Assembly: GCF_007679965.1 (NCBI RefSeq)
Contig: NZ_VEHL01000005.1
Coordinates: 359,935-423,934, forward strand
Reading direction: 5' to 3'
Origin: Bordetella genomosp. 13
GTDB taxonomy: Bacteria; Pseudomonadota; Gammaproteobacteria; Burkholderiales; Burkholderiaceae_B
DNA: 64,000 nucleotides
Shown: positions 38,324 through 47,265 of the stretch, piece by piece
How positions within the stretch are numbered: the first letter of the stretch is position 1
Layout: each line of letters starts with the position of its first letter
The notes under the pieces: model-generated
Database searches by the model: none
Told to the model about the DNA's origin: nothing
What the model saw: only the letters and a program-made list of their open reading frames with translations
Program-made: the position numbers and the translations under genes

Positions 38324-39760
38324 ATGGCGGTCAAGCGAACGGGAATGTTGAAACGGTGGCTGGCGGCGGCCGGCCTGGTCCTGGCGGCGGCACAGGGGCA
38401 TGCGCAGGCGCTGCCGCCCGAGCTGTCGGCCATCTGGAAGAAAAGCGGCCTGCCCGACGACTCGCTGTCTCTGGTGGTGCAGGAAATCGGCGGTCCGCGC
38501 CTGGCGGCCATCAACGCGGGCACGCCGCGCAACCCCGCCTCGGTGATGAAGCTGGTCACCACCTGGGCGGCCCTGTCCGAGCTGGGCCCGAACTACATCT
38601 GGCGCACCGAGCTGCTGGCCGATCCCGGCGTGCGCCCCGATGCAAAGGGCGTGCTGCCCGGCCCGCTGTACCTGCGCGCCGGCGGCGATCCGCAACTGAT
38701 GCTGCAGGACCTGTGGACGCTGCTGCGCGACCTGCGCCTGCGCGGCGTGAAGCAGATCGGCGACCTGGTGATCGACCGCAGCATCTTCGGCCAGGTGTCC
38801 ATCGATCCGGGCGCCTTCGACGGCGCGCCCGACCGCGCCTACAACGCCAGTCCCGACGCGCTGATGGTGGGCTTCGGCGCGGTGCGCCTGCTGTTCGTGC
38901 CCGATCCGGCCACGCGCCAGTGGGTGCCGTACATCGACCCGCCGCTGCCCGGCGTGCGCGTGGAAGGCAAGGTGCAATGGAGCGACGCGCGCTGCCCCGG
39001 TCCCCCGGTGGTGACGACGGATCCCGTGATGACTCAGCAGGGCGTGTCGCTGCGCCTGGGCGGCACGGTGGCGGGCTCGTGCGGCGAGTTCAGCCTGTAT
39101 CGCCTGGCGCTGTCGCAGCCCGAGTATGCGCAGGCGGTGTTCCGCCAGTTGTGGACCGACCTGGGCGGCAAGTTCACCGGCCAGGTCCGCTCGGGCCGCG
39201 TGCCGCCCGACGCGGTGCTGCTGACCGGCCACGACTCCGCGCCGCTGGGCGAGGTGATCCGCACCATCAACAAGCGCAGCAACAACGTGATGGCGCGCAC
39301 GCTGCTGCTGACGCTGGGGGCCGAGCGCGGCTCCCGTCCGGCCACGGTGGCCGGCAGCGACATGGTGGCGCAATCGCTGCTGGCCGCGCAGGGCCTGAAG
39401 ATGCCGGAACTGGTCATCGACAACGGCGCCGGCCTGGCCCGCGAGGCCCGCGTTTCGGCCGAGAGCCTGGCCTCGATGCTGACGCTGGCCTGGTCCTCGC
39501 CCTACATGCCCGAATACATGTCGTCGCTGGCCATCTCGGGCGTGGACGGCACCGTCCGCCGCCGCCTGCGCGGCAAGGACGCGGAAGGCATGGCCCACCT
39601 GAAGACGGGCTCGCTGCGCGACGTCCGCGCCATCGCCGGCTACGTGTTGGGAAGCAACGGCAAGCGTTATGTGATCGTCAGCATCGTCAACCATGAGCAG
39701 GCAGGGGCGGTACGGCAGTTCGATGATGCGTTGATTGCCTGGCTGGTGGATCGCAACTAG
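38324..39760 (+). CDS. dacB: D-alanyl-D-alanine carboxypeptidase/endopeptidase (PBP4)
   Basis: 478-residue periplasmic S13-family penicillin-binding protein. A signal peptide (LKRWLAAAGLVLAAAQGHAQA) is followed by the active-site motifs in order: SxxK (PASVMKL), SxN (RSNNVMA) and KTG (HLKTGSLRD). It trims and opens peptidoglycan cross-links. I start at 38324; ATGs at 38210 and 38345 are in frame. Divergent from queA with a 169-bp spacer. Confidence 0.95.
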   Translation: MAVKRTGMLKRWLAAAGLVLAAAQGHAQALPPELSAIWKKSGLPDDSLSLVVQEIGGPRLAAINAGTPRNPASVMKLVTTWAALSELGPNYIWRTELLADPGVRPDAKGVLPGPLYLRAGGDPQLMLQDLWTLLRDLRLRGVKQIGDLVIDRSIFGQVSIDPGAFDGAPDRAYNASPDALMVGFGAVRLLFVPDPATRQWVPYIDPPLPGVRVEGKVQWSDARCPGPPVVTTDPVMTQQGVSLRLGGTVAGSCGEFSLYRLALSQPEYAQAVFRQLWTDLGGKFTGQVRSGRVPPDAVLLTGHDSAPLGEVIRTINKRSNNVMARTLLLTLGAERGSRPATVAGSDMVAQSLLAAQGLKMPELVIDNGAGLAREARVSAESLASMLTLAWSSPYMPEYMSSLAISGVDGTVRRRLRGKDAEGMAHLKTGSLRDVRAIAGYVLGSNGKRYVIVSIVNHEQAGAVRQFDDALIAWLVDRN

Positions 39761-39826
39761 GCGAGGTTCGGTGAGCATTCGCATGGGCGGTGTGTTCTTC
39801 GTTGGGCGTATTTGGGTTCTGAAGTC

Positions 39827-39958
39827 GCCTCTGCGTGGGGTTCCCGCTCGTGCCGGCCAAGTCGTCGGGCTCGGGCGCGCCCCCAGGCGCCCTCGGTCGC
39901 CTTCGGCGACTTCCCCTCCTCCAATTGGCCGGCACGAGCGGGAACCCCACGCAGAGGC
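39827..39958. repeat. Long-stem palindromic element, copy 1
   Basis: 132 bp. The outer arms (39827-39860 and 39925-39958) are a perfect 34-bp inverted repeat. The 64-base core contains an inner hairpin (GTCGCC-TTC-GGCGAC) and a pyrimidine tract CTTCCCCTCCTCC. The core is almost identical to copy 2, whereas the outer ends of the arms differ. Not a gene, although spurious frames cross it. Likely a REP/REPIN-like extragenic element. Confidence 0.9.
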
Positions 39959-40256
39959 TGGCGTTCGCGCAACGTGAAATGCCCCGTACTGCAGTGGGCC
40001 TCTCTTTGTTTTTTCTCTCCTGCGACAGCTGGAATACGAACTTTTCACCTATTGCGTCGGCCGCATCGCACGTCCTGCGTCGCTCGGCACGCGTGCCGTC
40101 TGCGCATGCAGGTCAGCGCGAGTTGCGGCGCGGGACGGCAAGTGGAATAGGGGAGAGAACGCTTGCGGTGGGTGCAAGAGAGAGAAAAAACATCCGCAAT
40201 CCGCACCGCCATCGGCATGCCGCCGCCGCAACGCGAGTCGCATGACGCTGGAATGA
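39959..40256. other. Non-coding spacer between the two palindromic elements
   Basis: About 300 bases with no credible gene. A 12-bp inverted repeat (GTTTTTTCTCTC near 40010 and GAGAGAAAAAAC near 40180) brackets most of it, so the whole stretch between the two elements could itself form a large stem-loop. Confidence 0.4.
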
Positions 40257-40388
40257 GTCCTCTGCGCGGGCTTCGGGGCCGTGCCGGCCAAGTCGTCGGG
40301 CTCGGGCGCGCCACCAGGCGCCCTCGGCCGCTGCGCGGCTTCCCCTCCTCCAATTGGCCGTCACAGCCCCGAAGCCCGCGCAGAGGAC
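40257..40388. repeat. Long-stem palindromic element, copy 2
   Basis: 132 bp, the same total length as copy 1. The arms (40257-40291 and 40354-40388) match at 33 of 35 positions. The core matches copy 1 except for the inner hairpin, which is GCCGC-TGC-GCGGC here and so keeps its pairing with different bases. It lies about 215 bases upstream of upp, in the same orientation as copy 1. Confidence 0.9.
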
Positions 40389-40605
40389 GGCTTCGAAGCA
40401 GCATCCACACGCTTGCAGACAACGTCACGCAGCACAGCCCAAGACAGCGGCGAGAGAGGCCCCTCCACCAACGGGTTAACATCCCGCCCGCTCGCCTGCA
40501 GCCGCCCCACCCTCAGTCCCCAGGAACACGCTACGATATTCCGAGACAGAGAAAGCGCCGGCCGGCGGCGACAAGACGTGTTTGTATTCCCTGGAGATCC
40601 CCGTC

Positions 40606-41244
40606 ATGCCTGTGCATGAAATTCGTCATCCGCTGATCCGCCACAAGCTGGGCATCATGCGGCGCGCCGACCTGAGCACCAAGAGCTTTCGCGAACTGTC
40701 GCAGGAAGTGGGTGCGCTGCTCACCTACGAAGCGTCCAAGGACATGCCGCTGACCGAAGCCGAAGTCGAAGGCTGGTGCGGCACCGTCAAGGTCGAGAAG
40801 ATCGCCGGCAAGAAAGTCACTGTCGTGCCCATCCTGCGCGCCGGCATCGGCATGCTCGACGGCGTGCTCAGCCTGATCCCGGGCGCCAAGGTCAGCGTCG
40901 TCGGCGTCGCCCGCAACGAGGAAACCCTAGAAGCGCACACCTACGTCGAGCGACTGGTCGGCGAACTGGACCAGCGCCTGGCGCTGATCGTCGATCCGAT
41001 GCTGGCCACCGGCGGATCGATGCTGGCCACCATCGACATGCTCAAGCGCGCCGGCTGCCGCGAGATCCGCGCGCTGGTGCTGGTGGCCGCGCCGGTCGGC
41101 ATCGACGCCGTGCTGGCCAAGCATCCCGACGTCAACATCTACACGGCGTCCATCGATGAACGCCTGAACGAAGACGGCTACATCATCCCCGGCCTGGGCG
41201 ACGCGGGCGACCGCATCTTCGGCACCAAGCAGAAAAGCGAATGA
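40606..41244 (+). CDS. upp: Uracil phosphoribosyltransferase
   Basis: 212-residue pyrimidine-salvage enzyme converting uracil and PRPP to UMP. Signatures: [39 protein letters not shown], the PRPP loop [17 protein letters not shown], and the uracil-binding [13 protein letters not shown] at the C terminus. The ATG at 40606 has a CTGGAG site upstream; the one at 40582 adds eight non-conserved residues. Confidence 0.98.
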   Translation: MPVHEIRHPLIRHKLGIMRRADLSTKSFRELSQEVGALLTYEASKDMPLTEAEVEGWCGTVKVEKIAGKKVTVVPILRAGIGMLDGVLSLIPGAKVSVVGVARNEETLEAHTYVERLVGELDQRLALIVDPMLATGGSMLATIDMLKRAGCREIRALVLVAAPVGIDAVLAKHPDVNIYTASIDERLNEDGYIIPGLGDAGDRIFGTKQKSE

Positions 41245-41251
41245 GAGACCC

Positions 41252-41274
41252 GGGGGGAGGGGACGCCCCCCGTC
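41252..41274. terminator. G/C hairpin between upp and the nuclease gene
   Basis: GGGGGG and CCCCCC runs around AGGGGACG give a 6-bp stem between convergent stop codons. No T tract; weak assignment. Confidence 0.4.
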
Positions 41275-41281
41275 AGTCTGC

Positions 41282-42589
41282 TCAACTGTTCAATGCCGCC
41301 TTGATGGCCCCGGCGGTTCGCTCATACAGCTTGTCCAAGGCGGTTTCGAGTTCCGATTCGGAAAGATATCGGCTCTGGCCCAACGTGCGATAAGAAGCAT
41401 TCTGGCGATATTTCTTCAATTCCGGAAACGCGGTGCAGAGTTCATCGTGCAGCGGGCTCGCCAAACCATCGTGCGCATGCTGCGGAAAATAATAAGCCGC
41501 TAATCCGTAGGTAGGCGAGTGCTTGGACCTGGGCGTTCTCCATGTCGATATGTAGATAGGCCAGCTAGTCTCCGAATTCATCAGGGGTTGCCATGCCCGA
41601 TCCCACATGCGCATGTAGCGCTTGCCGTATTCCGTCTCAATGTTCAGCCCCGGGCGGCGTGTCTTGAAGCCCGTCTCGATGAACGCCAGCGACTCCATGT
41701 CGGACATCCGGCCGACGATCTCCGCATGGTGGTTGGCAAACGTCCATATCTCGCCGAAGTCGCCGTTCAGCTCCGACGGTGTCATGTCGGCCAGCGATTT
41801 TCGTCTGACCGACGCGAAATCTTCCAGCAGCGGCCGGTACTCTTGCGCCAGCAAGGCGAGCGTGTCGTCCAGGTCTTTTTCTTCCTGCGGCGTGTAGTCC
41901 GTTTGCCGTTGGCAATACGCGATCACCAGGGATGCCGACTGGTTGCCACGGCGTATCTGAAGCTCCGCGCGCTGGGCGCCGGCTTCAAGCCATTGATAGT
42001 CGAGATACGCCCAGCGATTGGAGTAGGTCTTTCCCTGCCCATTCTCCCGCGCGGCCTGGGAGTATTTTCTATCCAGGGCGATGTATGCCGTCAAGTAATC
42101 CCTGTAGGCAGGTCGCCGCCTGATGTCGCTGGCAACGCCTTCGTAGTACTCCTTGAGTTGTTCGTCCCCGAACCTGGCGCCGTGTTTGTTCTCCACGACC
42201 ACAATGATTTTGTTGGTGGTGTCGATCATCAGGAGATCGAGGCGTTTGTTGGTGCTTAAAACATGCTCCCGGGCTAGGATCACGGCGTGGAATCCTGTCT
42301 TGGCGATCCGGCTCGGCGTCCAGTGCTCAAAGAATTCCTTATTGGCATAGACATTGTCGTCCGATGCCCAATAGGCTGCGGTGAGGAAATCCTTCAGGAT
42401 CGCATCGCCCTGGCCATGGCCTTCACGGGGATTGAACAGCCATTGCAGTATCTCGGAGTGCTGGTTCTCGGTTGGCGAGATGATGTTGAAGATGTCATTG
42501 GACCTCTTCAGTTGCTCCACTGCCTTGCCGAAGCGTGGATCACTGACGAGATTCTGGAATAGATTGGATTTTTCTTGTTGAGTATCCAT
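41282..42589 (-). CDS. Orphan PD-(D/E)XK nuclease-superfamily protein
   Basis: 435-residue soluble protein. The nuclease core reads NKRLDLLMIDTTNKIIVVVENKHGA, with Asp118 and Glu133-x-Lys135 matching the PD-(D/E)XK metal site. An N-terminal ENQHSEILQWLFNPREGHGQGD segment is typical of a subgroup of uncharacterised PD-(D/E)XK proteins. The C-terminal half is unassigned. Base composition is visibly less GC-rich than its neighbours, which suggests transfer. It stands alone, with no methylase or other restriction or defence gene beside it. The fold is fairly sure, the role is not; phage defence is one possibility. Confidence 0.75.
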   Translation of the reverse strand: MDTQQEKSNLFQNLVSDPRFGKAVEQLKRSNDIFNIISPTENQHSEILQWLFNPREGHGQGDAILKDFLTAAYWASDDNVYANKEFFEHWTPSRIAKTGFHAVILAREHVLSTNKRLDLLMIDTTNKIIVVVENKHGARFGDEQLKEYYEGVASDIRRRPAYRDYLTAYIALDRKYSQAARENGQGKTYSNRWAYLDYQWLEAGAQRAELQIRRGNQSASLVIAYCQRQTDYTPQEEKDLDDTLALLAQEYRPLLEDFASVRRKSLADMTPSELNGDFGEIWTFANHHAEIVGRMSDMESLAFIETGFKTRRPGLNIETEYGKRYMRMWDRAWQPLMNSETSWPIYISTWRTPRSKHSPTYGLAAYYFPQHAHDGLASPLHDELCTAFPELKKYRQNASYRTLGQSRYLSESELETALDKLYERTAGAIKAALNS

Positions 42590-42861
42590 TGCGTGCTGAG
42601 GGGTCTCTATGCTGGAGGGCGGGTTATCCGTATTCGGAATTCGCGACGATCGATTCGGACATGGAAGAAGAGTCCCAAGCCGAAACGCCGTCGGTCCGCG
42701 AATATAGAACGGCAGCGTTAAAAAGCAATGTCGCTTGGCAAGCGCTATTTGGCGGCGCTTTGTCTTCCAGTGGAACCGCGCCGATATTCCCGCCGTTGAC
42801 TTTATTTATTCCCCCGTCCTACAGTCGTCGCAGGGTATTTGTCTGGCCAGGAGACTTTTCG

Positions 42862-43923
42862 ATGAAGTGCTACTGCGTTGTCGATTTTCGTGAACCGCTG
42901 CAGGCGCTGGAGCAGCCCACGCCCGAGCCGCAAGGCACCCAGGTCTTGCTGAAAGTGCGCGCCGCGGGCGTGTGCCACAGCGACATCCACCTGTGGGAAG
43001 GCGGCTACGACCTGGGCCAGGGCCGCACGCTGTCGCTGAAGGAGCGCGGCGTGACGCTGCCGCTGACGATGGGCCACGAGACCGTGGGCGAGGTGGTGTC
43101 CGCCGGCCCCGATGTCCAGGGTCTGGCGCCCGGCGGGCGGTATCTGGTGTATCCGTGGATCGGCTGCGGCACGTGCCCGGCCTGCGCGTCGGGCCAGGAA
43201 AACCATTGCCCGGCGCCCGCCTGCCTGGGCATCCACCGGCCGGGCGGTTATGCCGACTACATCGTGGTGCCGCATCCGCGCTACCTGATCGACATCGGCG
43301 GCCTGGACGCCGCGCAGGTCGCGCCGTATGCCTGCTCCGGCCTGACCACGTATTCCGCGCTGAAGAAGATCGGCGCCGCGACCTACACCCAGCGGCCCAT
43401 CGTCGTCTTCGGCGCGGGCGGGCTGGGGCTGATGTGCCTGACGCTGCTCAAGGCGCAGGGCGGCGCGGGCGCCATCGTGGTCGACATCGACCCGGCCAAG
43501 CGGCAGGCCGCGCTGGACGCGGGCGCGCTGGCAGCGGTCGACGGCGCGGCGCCCGATGCCGCGCAACAGATCATCCGGGCCGCGGGCGGCCAGCCGCTGG
43601 CGGGCGCGATCGACCTGGTCGGCGCGCCGTCCACCACGGCATTGGCCTTCGACTTCCTGGCCAAGGGCGGCAAGCTGGTCATCGTGGGGCTGTTCGGCGG
43701 CGGGTCGTCATGGCCGATCGCGCTGATTCCGTTGAAGGCACTGTCCATCATCGGCAGCTATGTCGGCAACCTGGCCGAGCTTCGGGAACTGATGGACCTG
43801 GTGCGCTCCGGCAAGGTCGCGCCCATGCCCGTGACGCGCCATCCGTTGGCCGAGGCGGACAGCGTGCTGGCGTCATTGCGTGGCGGCAAGGTTGTCGGGC
43901 GCGCGGTGCTGACGGCGGGGTAG
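42862..43923 (+). CDS. Zinc-dependent alcohol dehydrogenase (MDR family)
   Basis: 353 residues. Catalytic zinc ligands lie in AGVCHSDIHLWEGG and MGHETVGEVV; the four structural-zinc cysteines are in CGTCPACASGQENHC; the Rossmann motif is VVFGAGGLGLMCL. Typical length. The start at 42862 has CAGGAG upstream; the frame is open to 42589 but that AT-richer part looks non-coding. Substrate unknown. Monocistronic, next to the nuclease. Confidence 0.92.
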   Translation: MKCYCVVDFREPLQALEQPTPEPQGTQVLLKVRAAGVCHSDIHLWEGGYDLGQGRTLSLKERGVTLPLTMGHETVGEVVSAGPDVQGLAPGGRYLVYPWIGCGTCPACASGQENHCPAPACLGIHRPGGYADYIVVPHPRYLIDIGGLDAAQVAPYACSGLTTYSALKKIGAATYTQRPIVVFGAGGLGLMCLTLLKAQGGAGAIVVDIDPAKRQAALDAGALAAVDGAAPDAAQQIIRAAGGQPLAGAIDLVGAPSTTALAFDFLAKGGKLVIVGLFGGGSSWPIALIPLKALSIIGSYVGNLAELRELMDLVRSGKVAPMPVTRHPLAEADSVLASLRGGKVVGRAVLTAG

Positions 43924-44059
43924 ATTCGACGGCAGGCCGCTGAACGGCGTGTCGATAGGGATGCCGCGGGGCGGGGCTGCGTTTCTCGAGTGTCGACATG
44001 GGGCGGCCGGCGCTGGTGACGCGCATGGCTCGCTGTTCACGAGCTGCGTTTTCGCAGGA

Positions 44060-44088
44060 ACGAAAAGGCCGGGCACGAAGCCCGGCCT
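44060..44088 (-). terminator. Terminator downstream of cysG
   Basis: AGGCCGGGC (44066-44074) pairs with GCCCGGCCT (44080-44088): a 9-bp stem with a 5-base loop that runs into TTTTCG on the minus strand, about 40 bases past the cysG stop. Confidence 0.8.
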
Positions 44089-44126
44089 GACTGCGTCGAC
44101 GGTTCAGCGGCCGGGCGATTCCACCG

Positions 44127-45524
44127 TCACCGCGTATCCAGCGACTCGCCGAACCAATGCAGCTTCGGCCCCAGCGCCGCCACTTCGCCCACGATCAGCA
44201 GCGCCGGCGCGTGGATCCCGTGCGCGCGGGCGCGTTCGGCCAGGTTGGCCAGCGTGCCCGTCACCACGCGCTGTTCGGGCCGGCTGCCGTTCTCGACCAG
44301 CGCGAACGGCGTGTCGGGCGAGCGGCCATGGGTGACCAGGCGCTCGGACAGATACTCCAGTTGGCCCACGCCCATGTAGAACGCCAGCGTCTGGCCGCCG
44401 CGCGCCAGGCCGTTCCAGTCCAGCGTGTCCTCGTCCTGGCGGCAATGCGCCGTCACGAAGCGCACGGACTGCGCGTGGTCGCGATGCGTCAGCGGAATGC
44501 CCGCATAGGCCGCACAGGCCAGCGCGGCGGTGACGCCGGGCACGACTTCGTAGCGCACGCCTTGCTCGCGCAGGTATTCCAGTTCCTCGCCGCCGCGGCC
44601 GAAGATGAAGGCGTCGCCGCCCTTCAGGCGCACCACGCGGCGGCCGGCCTGCGCATGTTCGGCCATCAGGCGATGGATGCGCGCCTGCGTGGCGTCGTGG
44701 TTCTCGCCCGGCAGCTTGCCCACCGGGATGCGGTCGGCGTCGCGGCGCGCCAGCGCCAGCACGTCGGGGCTGGCCAGGCGGTCGTACAGGATCACGTCCG
44801 CTTCGTTCAAGGCGCGCAGCGCCTTCAGCGTCAGCAGCCCCGGATCGCCCGGCCCCGCGCCCACCAGCACCACGCTGCCGGCCTCCTGCGGCCAGCCGCG
44901 GTCCAGCGCCTGGGTCAGCTCGGCCTCGGCCTGGACAGGCTGTTGCTGGCGCAGCCAGCCGGCCACCGGACCGTCCAGCAGCCAGTCGTAGAAGCGGCGG
45001 CGGCGGCTCAGGTCGGGCAGGGCCTCGCGGATGCGCGGACGGTGGCGCGCGGCCAGCTCGGCCAGCGGGCCCAGCGTGTGGTCCAGCAGCGATTCCAGGC
45101 GCTCGCGCAGGCGGCGCGCCAGCACCGGCGCCACGCCGGAAGACGAGATGGCCAGCACCAGCGGCGAGCGATCGACGATGGCGGGCACCTGGAAAGAGGA
45201 CAGCTCGGCCACGTCGACCACGTTGCAGAAGATGCGGCGCGCGTTGGCGGCGGCTTCGACCGCCGCGTTGACTTCGCGGTCGTCGGTGGCAGCCACCACC
45301 AGCCAGGCGTCGTCCAGCCACGACGGCGCGAAATGGCCGGATACGTGATCGATGCGGCCCTGGGCCGCCTGTTGCGCCAGCGCGGGTTCCAGCTCGGGAG
45401 CGCCCACGCGTACGGCGGCGCCCGCTTCTTGCAGCGCGAGGACCTTGCGGGCGGCCACGCTGCCGCCGCCTACCACCAGCACGCGCCGGCCCTTCAGGTC
45501 GGCAAATATCGGAAAGAGCTTCAT
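44127..45524 (-). CDS. cysG: Sirohaem synthase (trifunctional)
   Basis: 465 residues. The N-terminal CysG-B part ([35 protein letters not shown]) is the NAD-dependent precorrin-2 dehydrogenase/ferrochelatase. The C-terminal CysG-A part ([71 protein letters not shown]) is the uroporphyrinogen-III methyltransferase. Sirohaem is the cofactor of nitrite and sulfite reductases, which fits its position divergent from the nitrate operon. Start at 45524 ([10 protein letters not shown]). Confidence 0.97.
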   Translation of the reverse strand: MKLFPIFADLKGRRVLVVGGGSVAARKVLALQEAGAAVRVGAPELEPALAQQAAQGRIDHVSGHFAPSWLDDAWLVVAATDDREVNAAVEAAANARRIFCNVVDVAELSSFQVPAIVDRSPLVLAISSSGVAPVLARRLRERLESLLDHTLGPLAELAARHRPRIREALPDLSRRRRFYDWLLDGPVAGWLRQQQPVQAEAELTQALDRGWPQEAGSVVLVGAGPGDPGLLTLKALRALNEADVILYDRLASPDVLALARRDADRIPVGKLPGENHDATQARIHRLMAEHAQAGRRVVRLKGGDAFIFGRGGEELEYLREQGVRYEVVPGVTAALACAAYAGIPLTHRDHAQSVRFVTAHCRQDEDTLDWNGLARGGQTLAFYMGVGQLEYLSERLVTHGRSPDTPFALVENGSRPEQRVVTGTLANLAERARAHGIHAPALLIVGEVAALGPKLHWFGESLDTR

Positions 45525-45682
45525 CGGAAATGACCAGGGGCGGGCTACAGCAGCCCGCAGGATACCCGCGATCATAGAAAGCCTGGCTACATCCCTACAA
45601 CGTCTGATTTATTGGATTGATATTTCCTTTGGCTATTAACGCGGCGGGAATGGATTGCCGGCGTCGGCATTGTTGCGATGCC

Positions 45683-45729
45683 GCACGAAAACGGTGCGGG
45701 TCGACGGCGGCCAGGCACCGCTTGTGTGC
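45683..45729. promoter_or_regulatory. Two tandem NtrC-like enhancer sites
   Basis: GCACGAAAACGGTGC (45683-45697) and GCACCGCTTGTGTGC (45715-45729) both fit the NtrC core GCAC-N7-GTGC. They are 32 bp apart centre to centre, three helical turns, as in classic NtrC enhancers, and lie about 90-130 bases upstream of the sigma-54 promoter. Assigned by motif only. Confidence 0.65.
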
Positions 45730-45813
45730 GCGGTCCTGGCCGGCTACGTCGACGACCGTGGGCCATATCGCGCAAGTTCATGAATACAAAGGAAAAGACG
45801 ATCCTCTAAAAAC

Positions 45814-45830
45814 TGGCATGGCGATTGCTT
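45814..45830 (+). promoter_or_regulatory. Sigma-54 promoter of the nitrate-assimilation operon
   Basis: TGGCAT-GGCGA-TTGCT: the GG at 45815-45816 and GC at 45827-45828 have the required 10-base spacing. The predicted start of transcription is near 45840, giving a leader of about 125 bases before the first gene. Confidence 0.75.
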
Positions 45831-45840
45831 GATGGTCAAT

Positions 45841-45939
45841 GGCAGGGCGATGCCCGCCATTCTTGCAATGCATTAGGAACAACGGCGTTCCGCAAGGCCG
45901 CAGGCGACAGAGCCCGCGGCGTGCGGGACGCTTTTTTTT
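45841..45939 (+). ncRNA. ANTAR-type antitermination leader of the nitrate operon
   Basis: A first hairpin can form at 45839-45862 (AATGGC/GCCATT with inner GGGC/GCCC). A second, GGAAC-AACGGC-GTTCC (45876-45891), has the ANTAR hallmark: a hexaloop with A at position 1 and G at position 4. Its 3' strand is also part of the 5' arm (45885-45901) of a terminator stem whose 3' arm is 45916-45931, followed by eight T (45932-45939). Binding of a NasT/NasR-type protein to the second hairpin would therefore prevent termination. The first hairpin lacks a canonical A-x-x-G hexaloop. No ANTAR gene is in the window. Confidence 0.75.
45885..45939 (+). terminator. Leader terminator of the nitrate operon
   Basis: A stem of about 15 bp (5' arm beginning GCGTTCCGCA, 3' arm ending GTGCGGGACGC) with a T8 tail, ending 26 bases before the first start codon. 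Mutually exclusive with the ANTAR hairpin. Confidence 0.85.
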
Positions 45940-45965
45940 GCGGCGTTACTTCCGGAGCCCCGACG

Positions 45966-47264
45966 ATGCCTGCTTCCCGCACTCCTCCTGAGACGTTCCC
46001 TCTCGTTCCGCCGGCCGCGGATCCGCAGCGCCGCCGCTGGCTAGTCCGCGCGGCGCGTGCGAGCGCGGGGGCGGGCCTGCTGACGCTCGTCGATCCGCTG
46101 GTGCGCGCAGGCGCCTGGGCCGCGGGCAGCGACGCGCCCGAGAAGCCCGAGGTGCGCGTGGGCTTCATCCCGCTGACCGACTGCGCCTCGGTGGTGATGG
46201 CCTCGGTCATGGGCTTCGACAAGAAGCACGGCGTGAAGATCGTGCCGACCAAGGAGGCCTCGTGGGCCGCCGTGCGCGACAAGCTGGCCAACGGCGAGCT
46301 GGACATGGCGCACGTGCTGTACGGCCTGGTGTACGGGCTGCACCTGGGCGTGGGCGGGCCGAAGAAGGACATGGCCGTGCTGATGAGCCTGAACCAGAAT
46401 GGCCAGGCCATCAGCCTGTCCAGCAAGTTGCTGGAGGCGGGCGCGCGCGACGGCGAGTCGCTGGCGAAGGTCATGGCGAAGGACAAGCGCGACTACACCT
46501 TCGCTCAGACGTTCCCGACCGGCACGCACGCGATGTGGCTCTATTACTGGCTCGGCGCCTATGGCATCGATCCGCTGCGCGATGCGCGCGCCATCACCGT
46601 GCCGCCGCCGCAGATGGTGGCCAACATGCGCGTGGGCAACATGGACGGCTTCTGCGTGGGCGAGCCCTGGGGCGCGCGCGCCATCCTGGACAGGATCGGC
46701 TTCACCGCCTGCACCACGCAGCAGATCTGGACGGATCATCCCGAGAAGGTGCTGGGCGCCACGTCCGAATTCGTGCAGCGCAACCCCAATACCGCGCGCG
46801 CCGTCACCGCCGCGATCCTGGAGGCGGGCAAGTGGATCGACGCCTCGCCCGAGAACCGCCGCAAGACCGCCGAGACCATCGCCGCCCGGGCGTATGTGAA
46901 CACCGAGGTGGATGGCATCGTCGGCCGCATGCTGGGCCAGTACGACGACGGCGCCGGCAGGAAGTGGGACGACCCGCATGCCATGCGCTTCTATGGCGAC
47001 GGCCAGGCCAACTTCCCCTACCTGAGCGACGGCATGTGGTTCCTGACCCAGCACAAGCGCTGGGGCTTGTTGAAGGACCATCCCGACTACCTGGCGGTGG
47101 CGCGCCAGGTCAACCGCCTGGACGTGTACAAGCAGGCGGCGGCCGCGGCCGGCGCGGCGCTGCCGTCGTCCGAAATGCGCGCGTCCACCCTGATCGACGG
47201 CGTGAAGTGGGACGGCAGCAATCCCGCGGCCTATGCCGATGGCTTCAAGATAAAGGCGGCCTGA
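45966..47264 (+). CDS. nrtA: Nitrate ABC transporter substrate-binding protein (NrtA/CmpA family)
   Basis: 432 residues. The N terminus has an RRRWLVRAARASAGAGLLTL stretch consistent with Tat export. The mature part has the family motifs VRVGFIPLTDCASVVMASVMGFDKKHG, LSLNQNGQAISLS, TFPTGTHAMWLYYWLGAYGIDP, VGNMDGFCVGEPWGARAI and QIWTDHPEKVLGAT. It captures nitrate (perhaps nitrite) in the periplasm. The ATG at 45966 has a CCGGAG site; earlier in-frame Met codons lie inside the leader RNA. First gene of a five-gene operon. Confidence 0.92.
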   Translation: MPASRTPPETFPLVPPAADPQRRRWLVRAARASAGAGLLTLVDPLVRAGAWAAGSDAPEKPEVRVGFIPLTDCASVVMASVMGFDKKHGVKIVPTKEASWAAVRDKLANGELDMAHVLYGLVYGLHLGVGGPKKDMAVLMSLNQNGQAISLSSKLLEAGARDGESLAKVMAKDKRDYTFAQTFPTGTHAMWLYYWLGAYGIDPLRDARAITVPPPQMVANMRVGNMDGFCVGEPWGARAILDRIGFTACTTQQIWTDHPEKVLGATSEFVQRNPNTARAVTAAILEAGKWIDASPENRRKTAETIAARAYVNTEVDGIVGRMLGQYDDGAGRKWDDPHAMRFYGDGQANFPYLSDGMWFLTQHKRWGLLKDHPDYLAVARQVNRLDVYKQAAAAAGAALPSSEMRASTLIDGVKWDGSNPAAYADGFKIKAA

Positions 47265-47265
47265 C

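Noticed and set aside
39812..40482. Several 60-150 codon frames in the dacB-upp spacer
   Set aside because: They are translations of the palindromic elements (Arg/Pro/Gly-rich on both strands) without ribosome sites.
42589..42861. N-terminal extension of the alcohol dehydrogenase
   Set aside because: AT-richer, no similarity, and a good ribosome site sits before the ATG at 42862.
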